The notes under the pieces: model-generated
Told to the model about the DNA's origin: nothing
Seen by the model: only the letters and a program-made list of their open reading frames with translations
The model's database searches: none
Part shown: one piece after another, positions 5,406-6,383 of the stretch
How positions within the stretch are numbered: the first letter of the stretch is position 1
How the letters are laid out: each line of letters starts with the position of its first letter
Source of the DNA: Hydrogenothermaceae bacterium
GTDB lineage: Bacteria > Aquificota > Aquificia > Aquificales > Hydrogenothermaceae
Reading direction: 5' to 3'
DNA: 6,383 nt
Assembly: GCA_015490675.1 (NCBI GenBank)
Contig: WFXI01000274.1
Coordinates: 1-6,383, forward strand
Translations under genes and position numbers: made by a program

Positions 5406-6383
5406 CTAAAATACCAGTAAAGGTTCTTTTATTCCCAAATAGCTTTTAATAAATTCGTTTTCAATAAAATCTAAAGGGCTAATTCCCGGATTAACACATC
5501 TCCTTTTCTTTCCAGAAACCGCAAGTATTTCAGCGTTTGAAGGTCTAAATTTACTTAAGTTTAATATTAATAATAAGGAATAAGTATTCTTATTTTCCTT
5601 TACGACTTTAAGCATTAAAGGGGATGCTCTTCTTAAGGAATTTCTTCCAGAGAATAGATTTATACTTCCTTTTTTGCCGTTTAAACTTCTATACATGATA
5701 TTTATGGGAAGCCCAAAATTTACTCTTTGATAAACTACGCATTCATCTTTTTTAAGATTACCCAATAAAAATTTTTTAAAGCTTTGGTAATCGGGATTTC
5801 TTCTATTTCTAAAATGTTTATACTTTTCTCCGAAATCATTTAGAAGGTCTACAGGATTGTGTCCCTTTCCATATTCGTAAACTTTCAGTGTAACTACTTT
5901 TCTTTTTTTGGTGTAGTTTAATAAATTTTCAAAATTCTTAAAAGCAGTTCTAATTTCGTCAACATCAAAGTATTCCCAATTTTTATATTCACTATCGTAT
6001 AGAGGTATAAGTATAAAATTCCCGAAACCTCTTCTATTTCTTCCTCCTAAAGCTCCGAATTTTGACACTAAATATAAAAGAGATTCAAGTTTATCTTTTA
6101 AACTTTCAGGAACTAAAAACTCTATTTTGTATTTTGAACCTGCAGGAATAAATGGTCTTGATGGTGTGAATTTTTTTGCAGACTTATCATAAGAGATATT
6201 TCCATAACCTAAGTAAGCTATATTAGATGGATACACTTTGTGATGTTTAACAATTTCTCTATTAAAAGATTTAATTTTTAAACGTATCCGTGACGCCTTT
6301 ACTTGATTTCCGAAAAGTTCGCTTTCTTTTTCAAAAATTTCCTCTACATTGTTCGTGAGTGTTGCAGAAAAAACTCTGAACCA
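5406..6383 (-). CDS. cmr1: Type III-B CRISPR RAMP protein Cmr1 (5' end beyond window)
   Basis: RAMP subunit with two Cas7-like folds that caps the 3' end of the crRNA in Cmr complexes. The frame is open from the stop TAG (5408-5406) to the right edge, giving 325 visible residues. Numbered from the edge, it begins WFRVFSATLTNNVEEIFEKE and reaches SELFGN (21-26), matching the conserved Cmr1 stretch usually seen as RWWFRAl...E..lFG. Only about 35-45 N-terminal residues should be missing. Then come YLGYGNISY (57-65), a FIPAG strand (78-82), and FGALGGRNRRGFGNF (109-123), the Arg/Gly-rich loop diagnostic of Cmr1. The second fold shows FGLPI (223-227) and RRASPLMLKV (251-260). The GTG at 6236 gives a 276-residue frame but is not the real start, since conserved family sequence continues upstream of it. 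cmr2 follows after 10 nt that consist of its ribosome binding site. Confidence 0.94.
   Translation of the reverse strand, partial: WFRVFSATLTNNVEEIFEKESELFGNQVKASRIRLKIKSFNREIVKHHKVYPSNIAYLGYGNISYDKSAKKFTPSRPFIPAGSKYKIEFLVPESLKDKLESLLYLVSKFGALGGRNRRGFGNFILIPLYDSEYKNWEYFDVDEIRTAFKNFENLLNYTKKRKVVTLKVYEYGKGHNPVDLLNDFGEKYKHFRNRRNPDYQSFKKFLLGNLKKDECVVYQRVNFGLPINIMYRSLNGKKGSINLFSGRNSLRRASPLMLKVVKENKNTYSLLLILNLSKFRPSNAEILAVSGKKRRCVNPGISPLDFIENEFIKSYLGIKEPLLVF

Noticed and set aside
1..6383. Possible CRISPR array, promoter or terminator
   Set aside because: No regularly spaced direct repeats were seen by eye, and the coding sequence is continuous with gaps of at most 10 nt, leaving no room for an array or an intergenic terminator. 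The operon promoter must lie beyond the right edge.

Overview
The window is a nearly complete type III-B CRISPR-Cas (Cmr) effector operon. All genes lie on the minus strand, so the operon reads from high to low coordinates. The order is the canonical cmr1 (5' end cut by the window), cmr2/cas10, cmr3, cmr4, cmr5, cmr6, followed by the first 34 codons of a seventh gene that looks like a CARF-type (Csx1-like) ancillary protein and runs off the left edge. There is no non-coding stretch longer than about 10 bases, and no CRISPR array, tRNA, rRNA, transposon, adaptation gene (cas1/cas2) or cas6 is visible here.

Layout by minus-strand coordinates: cmr1 6383-5406 (partial), cmr2 5395-3464, cmr3 3462-2422, cmr4 2419-1502, cmr5 1505-1095, cmr6 1102-107, Csx1-like gene 104-1 (partial). 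Junctions are extremely tight (gaps of 10, 1 and 2 nt, overlaps of 4 and 8 nt, then a 2-nt gap). Every visible start is preceded by a purine-rich Shine-Dalgarno sequence that partly lies inside the end of the upstream gene. This indicates one polycistronic mRNA with translational coupling.

How the parts work together (family knowledge): Cmr4 and Cmr5 form the two filaments along the crRNA, Cmr4 cuts bound target RNA, Cmr3 holds the crRNA 5' handle next to Cmr2, and Cmr6 and Cmr1 cap the 3' end. Cmr2 carries the polymerase/cyclase palm that makes cyclic oligoadenylate when target RNA is bound. Cmr2 here keeps an intact GGDD palm motif and a four-cysteine zinc-binding region, but begins directly with the Cmr2 N-terminal domain and has no HD nuclease domain. 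With a likely cyclic-oligoadenylate sensor immediately downstream, the locus looks like a system that relies on RNA cleavage and second-messenger signalling and not on Cas10 DNA cleavage.

Organism: the sequence is strongly AT-rich, the proteins are rich in Lys, Glu and Ile, and the Shine-Dalgarno sites are strong. A thermophilic bacterium (for example an Aquificota-like lineage) would fit, but this is a guess from composition and the window has no taxonomic marker.

This is a recognisable, known type of system. The points worth a second look are the HD-less Cas10, the partly visible CARF partner, the divergent Cmr3 N-terminus and two gene-boundary corrections.
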